Source of the DNA: Burkholderiaceae bacterium
Lineage (GTDB): Bacteria; Pseudomonadota; Gammaproteobacteria; Burkholderiales; Burkholderiaceae_E
DNA length: 48,940 nucleotides
Assembly (NCBI GenBank): GCA_023954135.1
Contig: JAMLIN010000032.1
Span: 1 to 48,940 of the forward strand
Direction of reading: 5' to 3'
The notes beneath the pieces are model-generated. The model ran no database searches. It worked only from the letters and a program-made list of their open reading frames with translations, and was not told where the DNA came from. This document shows positions 10,743 through 23,382 of this stretch, in pieces (positions within the stretch are counted from its first letter, which is position 1; each line of letters opens with the position of its first letter). Both the position numbers and the translations under genes were made by a program.

Positions 10743-11239
10743 GACGCCACCTCGCCGTGGCCAGCGTGCTCCACGAGCCCGCCCTGACGGGCCGCGGCGG
10801 AGAGGAAGCGGTCACGCAGCTCGACCAGCGCCGTCGTGATCCGCCGGCGCCCCTCCTCGTCCAGGCCGTCGAACGCCGGGGCGACATGGGCGAGATGCGC
10901 CGGAAAGACATGCTCGAAGCAGGCGACTCCGGCCGGGGTCAGGGTGACGATCGTGCTGCGCCCGTCGCGCGGCGCGGTCTGCCTGGCGACCATGCCGGCC
11001 GCCTCGAGCCGGTCGACGACGCCGGTCAGGGTGCCCTTGGTGATCAGGGTTCGCTGGCCGAGCTCGCGAAAGCTCATGCCGGCGGTGTTGCCGAGGGTCG
11101 CGATCACGTCGAACTGCGCCGGAGTCAGGCCGAGCTGGCGCACATGCCGCGCCGACAACGCCTCGAAGGCCTGCCAGGACTCGGCCAGCAGCCTCAGGAT
11201 GGGAAGATTCGCGCGCCGTCGCAAGGCGGATTCGAGCAT
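10739..11239 (-). CDS. MarR-family transcriptional regulator
   Basis: A 166-residue winged-helix repressor. The core is LTPAQFDVIATLGNTAGMSFRELGQRTLITKGTLTGVVDRLEAAGMVARQTAPRDGRS, with the wing DGRSTIVTLT. The start MLESALRRR at 11239 is preferred because GGAG sits just upstream, and the longer version from 11299 would read through the operator-like palindrome at 11252-11271. It is the first gene of the marR-b561-yceI-yceI operon and probably controls its own transcription. Confidence 0.92.
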   Translation of the reverse strand: MLESALRRRANLPILRLLAESWQAFEALSARHVRQLGLTPAQFDVIATLGNTAGMSFRELGQRTLITKGTLTGVVDRLEAAGMVARQTAPRDGRSTIVTLTPAGVACFEHVFPAHLAHVAPAFDGLDEEGRRRITTALVELRDRFLSAAARQGGLVEHAGHGEVAS

Positions 11240-11251
11240 GCTGGCTCCGGA

Positions 11252-11271
11252 TTGGTACGCATTAGTACAAA
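11252..11271. promoter_or_regulatory. Candidate MarR operator
   Basis: TTGGTAC-gcatta-GTACAAA is a 20-bp near-perfect palindrome (6 of 7 positions per arm) ending 13 bases before the marR start. It lies in an AT-rich pocket where the promoter should be. The size and position fit MarR-family autoregulation. Confidence 0.65.
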
Positions 11272-11313
11272 TTCGTCGAAAGACCTTACACACGAACAAC
11301 CGGGATCTTTCCT

Positions 11314-15541
<4,228 letters not shown>

Positions 15542-15724
15542 GCAAGGGACGCCCCGTCTGGTGCAAGGCGCAACTGCTAAACTTCCAATTCTACTGGAAC
15601 CGTTCGGCCCGGTTCGCGACGCCCCCGGCGCAAGACGCTCCTTCCGGGATTCCAGCGGCGGGTGTCACGGGGTACATTCATGCCGGTGGCCGTGGGGGCC
15701 ACCGTCGTCGAACGAGGAGAAACC

Positions 15725-16843
15725 ATGCGAATCGGCATTCCGGCCGAAACCCGGGCCGGCGAGACGCGCGTTGCCGCGACTGCCGAAACCGTCAAGAAGT
15801 ACGTTGCCGCCGGCCATTCGGTCATCGTCGAGGCCGGCGCCGGCACGCGCGCCAGCCAGACCGATGCCGCCTACGCCGAGGCCGGTGCCGTCGTAGGCGA
15901 CGCCGCCGGTGCCCTCGGCGCCGAGCTCGTGCTGTGCGTGCGCACCCCCGAGACCGCCCGGCTCGCCGCGATGGCGCCGGGCACCGTGCTGGTGGGCATG
16001 CTCGATCCCTTCGATCGCGACGGCCTCGCCGCGCTCGCCGGCGCCGGCCTGACCGCCTTCGCCCTCGAGGCGGCGCCGCGCACCACCCGCGCCCAGAGCA
16101 TGGACGTGCTCTCGAGCCAGGCCAACATCGCCGGCTACAAGGCGGTCCTGCTGGCCGCCACCCAGTACGGTCGCATGCTGCCGATGATGATGACCGCCGC
16201 CGGCACGATCAAGGCGGCGCGGGTGCTGGTGCTCGGCGCCGGCGTCGCCGGGCTGCAGGCGATCGCCACCGCGAAGCGGCTCGGCGCGGTGGTCGAGGCG
16301 TCCGACGTGCGCCCCGCGGTCAAGGAGCAGATCGAATCGCTCGGCGCGAAGTTCGTCGACGTTCCCTTCGAGACCGACGAAGAGCGCGAGGCCGCCGAGG
16401 GCGTGGGCGGCTACGCCCGCCCGATGCCGGCGAGCTGGATGGAGCGCCAGTCGAAGGCCGTGGCCGAGCGCCTGCGCCAGTCCGACATCGTCATCACCAC
16501 GGCGCTCATCCCGGGCCGGCCGGCGCCGAAACTGGTCAGCGCCGAGATGGTCGCCAGCATGAAGCCCGGCTCGGTGATCCTCGACATGGCGGTCGAGCGC
16601 GGCGGCAACTGCGCGCTGTCCGAGGTCGACCGCATCGTGGTCGCCAGCAACGTGACCATCATCGGCATCCCGAACCTGCCGGCGACCGTGCCGGCGGATT
16701 CCTCGGCGCTCTATGCGCGCAACGTCCTCGACTTCCTGAAGCTGATCATCGACAAGGAAGGCGCGCTCACGATCGACCCTGAGGACGACATCGTCCAGGC
16801 CTGCCTCGTCGCCCGCGACGGCAAGGTCATGCGCGAAAGCTAG
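15725..16843 (+). CDS. pntAA: NAD(P) transhydrogenase subunit alpha, part 1
   Basis: This is the NAD(H)-binding domain I of the proton-translocating transhydrogenase, encoded here as a separate 372-residue soluble subunit, as in Rhodospirillum. It starts MRIGIPAETRAGETRVAAT and carries the VLVLGAGVAGLQAIATAKRLGA Rossmann motif and the RPAPKLVSAEMVASMKPGSVILDMA block. The ATG at 15725 has GAGGAG ten bases upstream; an in-frame ATG at 15680 is less likely. It is the first gene of pntAA-pntAB-pntB. Confidence 0.97.
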   Translation: MRIGIPAETRAGETRVAATAETVKKYVAAGHSVIVEAGAGTRASQTDAAYAEAGAVVGDAAGALGAELVLCVRTPETARLAAMAPGTVLVGMLDPFDRDGLAALAGAGLTAFALEAAPRTTRAQSMDVLSSQANIAGYKAVLLAATQYGRMLPMMMTAAGTIKAARVLVLGAGVAGLQAIATAKRLGAVVEASDVRPAVKEQIESLGAKFVDVPFETDEEREAAEGVGGYARPMPASWMERQSKAVAERLRQSDIVITTALIPGRPAPKLVSAEMVASMKPGSVILDMAVERGGNCALSEVDRIVVASNVTIIGIPNLPATVPADSSALYARNVLDFLKLIIDKEGALTIDPEDDIVQACLVARDGKVMRES

Positions 16844-16875
16844 TCCCCCTCCCCGAGCCCACCGGAACCGGAACC

Positions 16876-17214
16876 ATGGAAGCCATCAGTCCCACGGTCA
16901 TCAACCTGATCATCTTCGTGCTGGCGATCTACGTCGGCTACCACGTCGTGTGGAACGTCACGCCGGCGCTGCACACGCCGCTGATGGCGGTGACCAACGC
17001 CATCTCGGCGATCGTCATCGTCGGCGCGATGCTCGCCGCGGCGCTCACCGAATCGGGCGTCGGCAAGACGATGGGCGTGCTCGCCGTCGCGCTGGCCGCG
17101 GTCAACGTCTTCGGCGGATTCCTGGTCACCCGCCGGATGCTCGAGATGTTCAAGAAGAAATCGCCCGCGAAAGGCGGCAAGACGGCACCCGCGTCCCTGC
17201 CCAAGGCAGGTTGA
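16876..17214 (+). CDS. pntAB: NAD(P) transhydrogenase subunit alpha, part 2
   Basis: The 112-residue membrane part of the split alpha subunit (domain II). It has three helices (residues about 6-25, 32-60, 62-82), and the segment VTNAISAIVIVGAM is conserved in transhydrogenases. A basic C-terminal tail follows. It lies 32 bases after pntAA and 36 before pntB. Confidence 0.96.
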   Translation: MEAISPTVINLIIFVLAIYVGYHVVWNVTPALHTPLMAVTNAISAIVIVGAMLAAALTESGVGKTMGVLAVALAAVNVFGGFLVTRRMLEMFKKKSPAKGGKTAPASLPKAG

Positions 17215-17250
17215 ACGGATGCGGACCCCGCCAGCAACGGAGCTATCCAC

Positions 17251-18678
17251 ATGAGCATGAATCTCGTCGTGATGCTGTACCTCGTCGCCTCGGTGTGTTT
17301 CATCCAGGCGCTGAAGGGTCTTTCGCATCCGACCTCCTCGCGAATGGGCAACACCTTCGGCATGGTCGGCATGGCGATCGCCATCCTGACCACGGTCGCG
17401 CTGCTCTTCAAGCTGCGCAGCGACCTCGCGGCCGCCGGCATGGGCTACGTGCTGATCGGTCTGCTGGTGGGCGGCACGATCGGCACCATCATGGCGCGCC
17501 GGGTCGAGATGACCAAGATGCCCGAGCTGGTCGCCTTCATGCACTCGATGATCGGCATGGCCGCGGTGTTCATCGCGATCGCGGTGGTCGCCGAACCCCA
17601 TGCCTTCAACATCGTCGAACGCGGCGAGGCGATCCCGATCGGCAACCGGATCGAGCTCTTCATCGGGGCCTTCGTCGGCGCGATCACCTTCTCGGGCTCG
17701 GTGATCGCCTTCGGCAAGCTGTCGGGCAAGTACAAGTTCCGGCTGTTCCAGGGCGCGCCGGTGGTCTTCGGCGGCCAGCACATGCTGAACCTCGGGCTGG
17801 CGATCGCGATGCTCGCCTTCGGCATCTGGTTCGCCGTCAGCCAGACCTGGACGCCCTTCCTGCTGATGCTCGCGATCGCCTTCGTGCTCGGCGTGCTGAT
17901 CATCATCCCGATCGGCGGAGCCGACATGCCGGTCGTGGTGTCGATGCTGAACAGCTATTCGGGATGGGCGGCGGCCGGCATCGGCTTCTCCCTCAACAAC
18001 CCGATGCTGATCATCGCCGGCAGCCTCGTCGGCTCCTCGGGCGCGATCCTCTCGTACATCATGTGCAGGGCGATGAACCGCTCGTTCTTCAACGTGATCC
18101 TCGGCGGCTTCGGCGGCGAGACGAGCGCGGCCGCCACCGGGGGCGGCGAACAGCGGCCGGTTCGCAGCGGCTCGGCCGACGACGCCGCCTTCCTGATGGC
18201 CAATGCCGACAGCGTGGTGATCGTCCCGGGCTATGGCCTGGCAGTCGCCCGCGCCCAGCACCCCCTCAAGGAGCTCACCGACAAGCTGATCGACCGCGGC
18301 ATCCGGGTACGCTACGCGATCCACCCGGTGGCCGGCCGGATGCCGGGACACATGAACGTGCTGCTCGCCGAGGCCGAGGTGCCCTACGACCAGGTCTTCG
18401 AGATGGAGGACATCAACCCCGACTTCACCGAGACCGACGTCGTGCTGGTGCTCGGCGCCAACGACGTGGTCAATCCCGCCGCCAAGGATCCGAAGTCGCC
18501 GATCGCCGGCATGCCGATCCTCGAGGTCTACAAATCGGCGCAGGTCATCGTCAACAAGCGGTCGATGGCTTCCGGCTATGCCGGGCTCGACAACGAGCTC
18601 TTCTACATGGACAAGACCATGATGGTCTTCGGCGATGCCAAGAAGGTGGTCGAGGACATGGTGAAGGCGGTCGAATAG
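17251..18678 (+). CDS. pntB: NAD(P) transhydrogenase subunit beta
   Basis: The beta subunit supplies the remaining proton-channel helices (residues 1-260) and the NADP(H)-binding domain III. Visible motifs are ELVAFMHSMIGMAAVFIA, the NNPMLIIAGSLVGSSGAIL membrane segment, VIVPGYGLAVARAQHPL for nucleotide binding, IHPVAGRMPGHMNVLLAEA, and the C-terminal DNELFYMDKTMMVFGDAKK. At 475 residues it is full length. GGAG precedes the ATG and a strong terminator follows. Confidence 0.97.
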   Translation: MSMNLVVMLYLVASVCFIQALKGLSHPTSSRMGNTFGMVGMAIAILTTVALLFKLRSDLAAAGMGYVLIGLLVGGTIGTIMARRVEMTKMPELVAFMHSMIGMAAVFIAIAVVAEPHAFNIVERGEAIPIGNRIELFIGAFVGAITFSGSVIAFGKLSGKYKFRLFQGAPVVFGGQHMLNLGLAIAMLAFGIWFAVSQTWTPFLLMLAIAFVLGVLIIIPIGGADMPVVVSMLNSYSGWAAAGIGFSLNNPMLIIAGSLVGSSGAILSYIMCRAMNRSFFNVILGGFGGETSAAATGGGEQRPVRSGSADDAAFLMANADSVVIVPGYGLAVARAQHPLKELTDKLIDRGIRVRYAIHPVAGRMPGHMNVLLAEAEVPYDQVFEMEDINPDFTETDVVLVLGANDVVNPAAKDPKSPIAGMPILEVYKSAQVIVNKRSMASGYAGLDNELFYMDKTMMVFGDAKKVVEDMVKAVE

Positions 18679-18703
18679 ACGCAGCCGCCAGGGTCGTCTC
18701 GCG

Positions 18704-18742
18704 GGGCCGGCAATTGCAGCAATTGCCGGCCCTTGCTTTTTC
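18704..18742 (+). terminator. Rho-independent terminator after pntB
   Basis: GGGCCGGCAATTGC (18704-18717) and GCAATTGCCGGCCC (18719-18732) are perfect inverted arms, giving a stem of about 13 bp with a three-base loop. TTGCTTTTTC follows. It ends the pnt operon. Confidence 0.92.
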
Positions 18743-18805
18743 TGGAATCGTCCGCAGATATGCGGTTGCGCGTCGCCGGGGCGCCACTGATACGGAGAGA
18801 TACCC

Positions 18806-19171
18806 ATGGCAGATGTCGAGATCATCACGCCGCCCGAGGAAGAGGGCCTGCGCCGGATCACCCTGATCGACTACGGCCTGCACATCGCGAGCCCGATCGT
18901 CTCGATGATGCTGCTCAGCGTCATCGCGCTCATCATCAACTACGTCAAGCGCGACGACGCCCGCGGCACCATCTGGCACAGCCACATGAACTGGATGATC
19001 CGCAGCTGCTGGTGGACGCTGTTCTGGCTCGCCGTCACCGGCGTCATCGCCCTGGTCAGCTTCGGCCTGCTCTCCTTCGCGCTGGTGATTCCGGTACTCT
19101 GGTACCTGTACCGCATGATCCGCGGCCTGCTCGCGGCCCTCGACGGGCGCCCGATGCCGATGCCGCAATAG
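18806..19171 (+). CDS. Small membrane protein, COG3671/DUF4870-like
   Basis: A 121-residue protein with three to four hydrophobic helices (residues about 24-50, 67-90, 90-110). Its pattern DDARGTIWHSHMNWMIRSCWWTLFW is typical of the DUF4870-like family of predicted membrane proteins with unknown function. GGAGAG precedes the ATG. The next gene follows after 50 bases on the same strand, so both may be co-transcribed after the pnt terminator. Confidence 0.75.
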   Translation: MADVEIITPPEEEGLRRITLIDYGLHIASPIVSMMLLSVIALIINYVKRDDARGTIWHSHMNWMIRSCWWTLFWLAVTGVIALVSFGLLSFALVIPVLWYLYRMIRGLLAALDGRPMPMPQ

Positions 19172-19221
19172 GGCGGCCCCCGACGCCGGAGGCGCCCGGC
19201 CGCCCCAACCGAAAGGCCAGC

Positions 19222-19938
19222 ATGACCGACAAGCTCCGCCGCCGCCTGTTGCTCGCCTCGGTCGCCCTGCCCGCCGCCTGCGCGATACCCTCGCCCCGGC
19301 CCGGCACGCCCCTGCCGGCGGGCAGCGTCGCCGAGCGGATACCCCGGCCGGGCGAACGCTGGCACTACGCCAGTCGCAACGGCTACAACACCGTCGGCCG
19401 TGGCACGCTCGTGGTCGAGTTCCGCGAGGAGATGGGCCGCCGGATCCATGAATGGCTCACGCCCGACGGCGCCAGGCTCGGGGCCGAGATCATCGACCCG
19501 CAGGGCCGGCTGCTCGAGGACCCCGCCTACGGCCCGCCCGGCATCCGCTTCGAGGAGCCGGTCCCCTGGTGGCCGGTGCCCCCGGCCACCGGCGCGGCCA
19601 ACCTCGCCCGCACGCATTACCGGATCGACGGCGACAGCGGCCGCTACGACTGGTCCGACTACCGGCGGGTCGGGCCCCTCCAGCAGATCCGGGTGCCGGC
19701 GGGCGACTTCCCGTGCCTGCTCGTCGAACGCCAGATCCAGTTCCGCCATCCCGACTTCACCCGGCTCCACTCCTACCGGCACGACCTCACCTGGTACGCG
19801 CCCCAGCTCGGTCGCTGGGTGCGCCGGGAATGGCGTGGCCACTACTACCTCCCCGACGACCGCGGCCCGACCCGGTTCGAGGAAGACTGGCGCATCTGGG
19901 AGCTGACCGGGCAGGAGGCAGCGCCGGTCGCCGGGTGA
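19222..19938 (+). CDS. Secreted lipoprotein-like hypothetical protein
   Basis: The 238-residue product begins MTDKLRRRLLLASVALPAAC. Basic residues, a hydrophobic stretch and a Cys at position 20 suggest an export signal with a weak lipobox (LPAAC). The mature part is rich in Arg, Trp and Pro with no motif that I can place in a family. AAAGG precedes the ATG at 19222. I do not assign a function; a cell-envelope location is inferred from the signal only. Confidence 0.7.
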   Translation: MTDKLRRRLLLASVALPAACAIPSPRPGTPLPAGSVAERIPRPGERWHYASRNGYNTVGRGTLVVEFREEMGRRIHEWLTPDGARLGAEIIDPQGRLLEDPAYGPPGIRFEEPVPWWPVPPATGAANLARTHYRIDGDSGRYDWSDYRRVGPLQQIRVPAGDFPCLLVERQIQFRHPDFTRLHSYRHDLTWYAPQLGRWVRREWRGHYYLPDDRGPTRFEEDWRIWELTGQEAAPVAG

Positions 19939-19972
19939 TTCCAGGCGACCACGAACGCACGCGTTCCGACGC

Positions 19973-20486
19973 TCACCGCCCCACGCGCAGCACCAGCTTG
20001 CCGAGCACCTCGCCCGATTCGATCATCCGGTGCGCCTCGCGGACCTCGGCGAGCGGCAGGACCTGCGCCACCTCCGGCACGATTCTGCCCTGCGCGAGCA
20101 GGCCGAACAGGGTGGACAGATCCTCCCTGAACCAGTCGGGATGGGCGCGCCGCATCGCATCGATCGAATAGAAGGCGGCGGCATGGCCGTTGGGCAGCCA
20201 GTCCCAGAGTCAGGTCCGCAACCCGGTCGCCGACGCTGAACCGTCCGGTGCCCGGGCCGAAGGCATCCACGATGCCCACGAGGTCGTAGCCGGGGGTGAA
20301 GGGCGGTTTCTCCTTCACGTCGGGATAGAGGCCCTTGCGGATCATCACGTCGGTGAAGGCCGCGCTGGTGACGCGCACCTTCAGCCGGACCTCGCCCGGC
20401 CCCGGTTGGGGCAGGACGGTCTCTTCGACGAGCGCGAGACGATCCACATCGCCGAAACCGGTCAGCATCACGCGTTGCCAGCTCAT
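19973..20486 (-). pseudogene. Zinc-type alcohol/quinone dehydrogenase with a large internal deletion
   Basis: The 5' part, from an ATG at 20486 with AAGGAG upstream, encodes a clean MDR N-terminus (GFGDVDRLALVEETVLPQPG, then FTPGYDLVGIVDAFGPGTG and GDRVADL). The 3' part in another frame encodes a clean MDR C-terminus (WFREDLSTLFGLLAQGRIVP, EAHRMIESGEVLGKLVL) ending at 19973. The whole middle, including the Rossmann domain (about 150-200 residues), is missing and the frames do not match. It is therefore a nonfunctional deletion derivative. Confidence 0.88.
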
Positions 20487-20710
20487 GGGGGCTCCTTCCG
20501 GTCGCACGATGATGAGGAAGCGCCCGCCGCATGGCCGGAATCTGCCCGGGCGCTTCGGGACGCTCCCGGAACGATAGCGGCTACGGTGCCTCAGGGGCTT
20601 TGCGCAAGCTCAAGATGCTTGACTCGGCAGCGACGGATCGACGCAGCCCCTTGGTGAACCAGCCGTGTCGCGCGAAGCGATTCCGGCCAGAAGGCTGGAG
20701 TTGGCCATGC
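20487..20710. other. Gene-free stretch before parDE
   Basis: I see no convincing gene, RNA or terminator here. A GTTGGCC half-site resembling the parDE operator arms lies at 20700-20706. Confidence 0.4.
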
Positions 20711-20727
20711 TTGCCAACAGTTGGCAA
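20711..20727. promoter_or_regulatory. Perfect palindrome upstream of parD
   Basis: TTGCCAAC-A-GTTGGCAA is a perfect 17-bp palindrome 18 bases before the parD start. ParD antitoxins repress their own operons by binding such repeats, so this is the likely operator. Confidence 0.75.
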
Positions 20728-20745
20728 CTCGCTACAATGACCATC

Positions 20746-21000
20746 ATGAGCACCACTCCGACCATGAACATCGCTCTGACGGAGTCCTTGCGGACCTACG
20801 TGGCCGAACGCGTGGCTTCGGGCGAGTACGGGAACACCAGCGAGTACATGCGCGATCTGATTCGCAAGGACCAGCGCGAGCAACGCATCCTGCGTCTGCG
20901 AGCAATGGCCGAAGAGGGGCTGGCAAGCGGGCCCGCCTCGGCGGATACGAAGGCCGATCGTGACGAACTGATGGCGATCGCGCGCGGCGACATCGCTTGA
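20746..21000 (+). CDS. parD: Type II antitoxin, ParD/CC2985 family
   Basis: A ribbon-helix-helix antitoxin of 84 residues (MSTTPTMNIALTESLRTYVA). The sequence ALTESLRTYVAERVASGEYGNTSEYMRDLIRKDQ is the hallmark of ParD proteins that pair with ParE; the C-terminal half binds the toxin. The start is ambiguous: ATG at 20737, 20746 or 20764 would all work. The stop overlaps the parE start by four bases (TTGA). Confidence 0.9.
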   Translation: MSTTPTMNIALTESLRTYVAERVASGEYGNTSEYMRDLIRKDQREQRILRLRAMAEEGLASGPASADTKADRDELMAIARGDIA

Positions 21001-21350
21001 AGCCCGTCCGCCTGCGCCCTCTCGCCCGGCAGGATCGTCGCGACGAAATCCGGTACTACCGGAATGAGGCCGGGCCCGGAGTCGCGACCGTGCTTGCCGG
21101 CAAGCTGCAGGAAGCGCTCGGCGTGATCGGAGAAAACCCCGGAATCGGGTCTCCCATACTGGGACAGGTCATCGGTATCGACGGCATGAGAACCTGGCTG
21201 GTCGACGGCTTTCCGTTGACGTTCTGGTACTTCGAACGTGAGAAGTTCGTCGATGTCGCTCGCCTGGTCGGGCAGCGTCAGGATCCCCTGCTCATTGATC
21301 CGGGTGGAATCCAGGCGAACCCGACGACATCGGGAAAGCTCCGCACCTGA
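20997..21350 (+). CDS. parE: Type II toxin, ParE/RelE superfamily
   Basis: A 117-residue toxin starting with TTG inside the last parD codon. The pattern LARQDRRDEIRYYRNEAGPGVATVLAGKLQEALGVI followed by PGIGSP, MRTWLVDGFPLTFWYFE and VARLVGQRQDP is typical of ParE, which poisons DNA gyrase. About 18 residues at the C-terminus (PLLIDPGGIQANPTTSG onward) extend past the usual end. That tail comes from the abutting ligase remnant region. Confidence 0.9.
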   Translation: MKPVRLRPLARQDRRDEIRYYRNEAGPGVATVLAGKLQEALGVIGENPGIGSPILGQVIGIDGMRTWLVDGFPLTFWYFEREKFVDVARLVGQRQDPLLIDPGGIQANPTTSGKLRT

Positions 21351-21354
21351 GACT

Positions 21355-21580
21355 CGAGCAGCTCGCCGGGTCGATCGAGGCGCCCGGCACCGGCGAGATG
21401 ACGGCCATGACTTCCTCCTCGGATGCCGAGGGAACCGCCACCACGGCGCACTCGCGCACCTGGGGATGGGCCACGATCTCGATCTCCAACTCGAAGGACT
21501 AGATGTTCTAGCCGCGGCGGCAGATGGCGTCCTTCATGTGATCGACGAAGAAGCAGTTGCCGTCCTCGCCGCGACTCAGC
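21355..21580 (-). pseudogene. Fragment of an AMP-forming acyl-CoA ligase
   Basis: Minus-strand reading gives GEDGNCFFVDHMKDAICRRG, two TAG stops around NI, and then SFELEIEIVAHPQVRECAVV and AVPSASEEEVMAVISP. This is the C-terminal ATP-grasp-like hinge of an acyl-CoA/fatty-acid ligase (normally DGNYFFVDRKKDAIRRRGENIS). Two stop codons and a single-base loss near the end destroy it. It lies downstream of the flavin monooxygenase, suggesting that both once formed one catabolic operon. Confidence 0.82.
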
Positions 21581-21649
21581 GCGTCGACGAGGCGAAATCG
21601 GGACAGGCGGTCATGAGAGAGCCTCCCTGCATTCTGGCATGGATGCCAT

Positions 21650-23119
21650 TCAGGCATGGGCGCCGTCGTACTGCTCGTAATGCTCCAGCTCGGGCATTCC
21701 CATCATGTCCTCGAAGTGCTGGAAGGTCCACGGCCACGAGGCGATGTTGCCGTTCTTGTCCATGTACCAGCTCCGGCAGCCGGTGCTCCAGATGGTGGAG
21801 CCCATCTGCTTCCTGATCGCCTCGTTGAATTCCCGCGTGGCTTCCGGCTTCGGCGCCACGGCCTTCACCCCGGCGACGAGCATGTGCTGGATCATGCGGA
21901 TCGCGTAGCCGCATTGCCTCTCCGCGGTCATCAGGAACGAGAAGTTGCCGATGGGGCTGTTGGGGCCGCCGATCATGAAGAAGTTCGGAAAGCCCGGAAT
22001 CGCTACGGCCAGGTAGGCTTCGCTGGCGTCCTTCCAGGCCTCCTCGATCGTCAGCCCGCCGCGCCCGGTGATCCTCATCGGTTCGAAGGTGGCGTGGGCG
22101 TTGTAGCCCGTGGCGAGGATCAGCACGTCGAGCTCGTGCAGGCGCCCGTCGGCGGTACGCACGCCCTTCGGCTCGATGCGCACGATGCTCTCCGTCACCA
22201 GGTCGGCGTTCGGATGCTGGATGGCCTCGTAGAAGCTGTCGGACATGATCAGCCGCTTGCAGCCCACCTTGTAGTCGGGACGAAGCTTCTCGCGCAACAC
22301 CGGGTCGCGGACGCTCTCCTCGAGATTGACCTGGCAGGTGCGCTCGATGTGGGCGTACACGCGCGGCAACTGGCCCACGATGGCCGCCGCCCACTTGTTG
22401 TTGAAATCGTCGGCCAGGTCGTCGTAGCGCTTCTGCATAAGCACCGGGTCCCGCCGGAAGCGCTCCTTCTCCTCCTCGGGGATCGGCGTGTTCGGCAGCG
22501 GCATGATCCACTGCGGCGTGCGCTGGAACACCGAGAGCCTGCCGGTTCGCGCGACGATCGCGCTGATGATCTGCGTCGCGGTGGATCCGGTGCCGATGAT
22601 GCCCACGCGCTTGCCGGCGAGCTCGACATCGTCGCGCCAGTGGGCGGTATGGAACCCGATGCCCTCGAAGCTGTCGAGGCCCTCGATATCGGGCATGGTC
22701 GGATGGCGCAGGATGCCCATCGCGGTGATAACGACATCAAAGGGCCCGCGGGCGCCCACCGTCGTCTCGAGCGTCCAGGTGCCCTTGTCGTAAGTGGCCG
22801 CCTCGACCTCGGCATTGAAGACCATATGCCGCTGGATGTCGAAGTCGTCGTAGACGCGCCGGAGGTACTCGAGGATCTCGCTGCCCGAGGCGCAGACCCG
22901 CGTCCAGTCGGGATTGGGGGCGAAGGAGTAACGGTACAGGTGCGAAGGCACGTCGCAGGCGATGCCGGGATAGCGGTTGTCGCGCCAGGTGCCGCCGATC
23001 TCCGCGGCGCGCTCGAAGACCTGGATGTCGGTCTGGCCGATCTCGCGCAGCTTGATCGCGGCCATGATGCCGGAGGCACCGCCGCCGATCACCGCGATCC
23101 TGAGCTTCCTGCTGTTCAT
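21650..23119 (-). CDS. Flavin-containing monooxygenase, Baeyer-Villiger type
   Basis: A 489-residue FAD/NADPH enzyme. It has the N-terminal FAD Rossmann motif (GGGASG, residues 12-17) and the Baeyer-Villiger fingerprint F151-x-G-x3-H157-x3-W161-R-D163. A second dinucleotide motif, GTGSTA at 176-181, is followed by the C-terminal FNEAIRKQMGSTIWSTGCRSWYMDKNGN, typical of cyclohexanone/steroid-type enzymes. It inserts oxygen into ketones to give esters or lactones; the substrate is unknown. GAGGA precedes the ATG. It diverges from a TetR gene and is followed by an acyl-CoA ligase remnant. Confidence 0.92.
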   Translation of the reverse strand: MNSRKLRIAVIGGGASGIMAAIKLREIGQTDIQVFERAAEIGGTWRDNRYPGIACDVPSHLYRYSFAPNPDWTRVCASGSEILEYLRRVYDDFDIQRHMVFNAEVEAATYDKGTWTLETTVGARGPFDVVITAMGILRHPTMPDIEGLDSFEGIGFHTAHWRDDVELAGKRVGIIGTGSTATQIISAIVARTGRLSVFQRTPQWIMPLPNTPIPEEEKERFRRDPVLMQKRYDDLADDFNNKWAAAIVGQLPRVYAHIERTCQVNLEESVRDPVLREKLRPDYKVGCKRLIMSDSFYEAIQHPNADLVTESIVRIEPKGVRTADGRLHELDVLILATGYNAHATFEPMRITGRGGLTIEEAWKDASEAYLAVAIPGFPNFFMIGGPNSPIGNFSFLMTAERQCGYAIRMIQHMLVAGVKAVAPKPEATREFNEAIRKQMGSTIWSTGCRSWYMDKNGNIASWPWTFQHFEDMMGMPELEHYEQYDGAHA

Positions 23120-23256
23120 GACGATTGTCCTCAGGTATGTGAAGCCGCCCGCGGCGATCCGGCGCCGTCCGACGTCCCTGCGGGCTTCGGTCGGGCAGAT
23201 GCTCTGGCCGTCATCGACCACGAGCCGCTTCCGTTGCGCCAGAGACATTCCAATCA

Positions 23257-23291
23257 GGATAAAAATCCTACTAGCCAGTATATTTTTATCC
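23257..23291. promoter_or_regulatory. AT-rich inverted repeat in the monooxygenase/tetR divergent promoter
   Basis: GGATAAAAAT (23257-23266) and ATTTTTATCC (23282-23291) are perfect 10-bp arms separated by 15 bases. They are strikingly AT-rich against the background and lie between the divergent monooxygenase and tetR genes, where a TetR operator and both promoters are expected. Confidence 0.65.
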
Positions 23292-23382
23292 AATAAGGTA
23301 ATACCACTAGACTCGGCGGGACCAAAGGCTTTCGGCCGGTACAATCCTTCCGAGCAATCAGGCGCGAATCCCGGACGCATCC

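Noticed and set aside
20581-20883. Minus-strand open frame ending near a GWFTKG motif seen at the C-terminus of some regulators
   Set aside because: The similarity covers only a few residues and the frame is antisense to parD.
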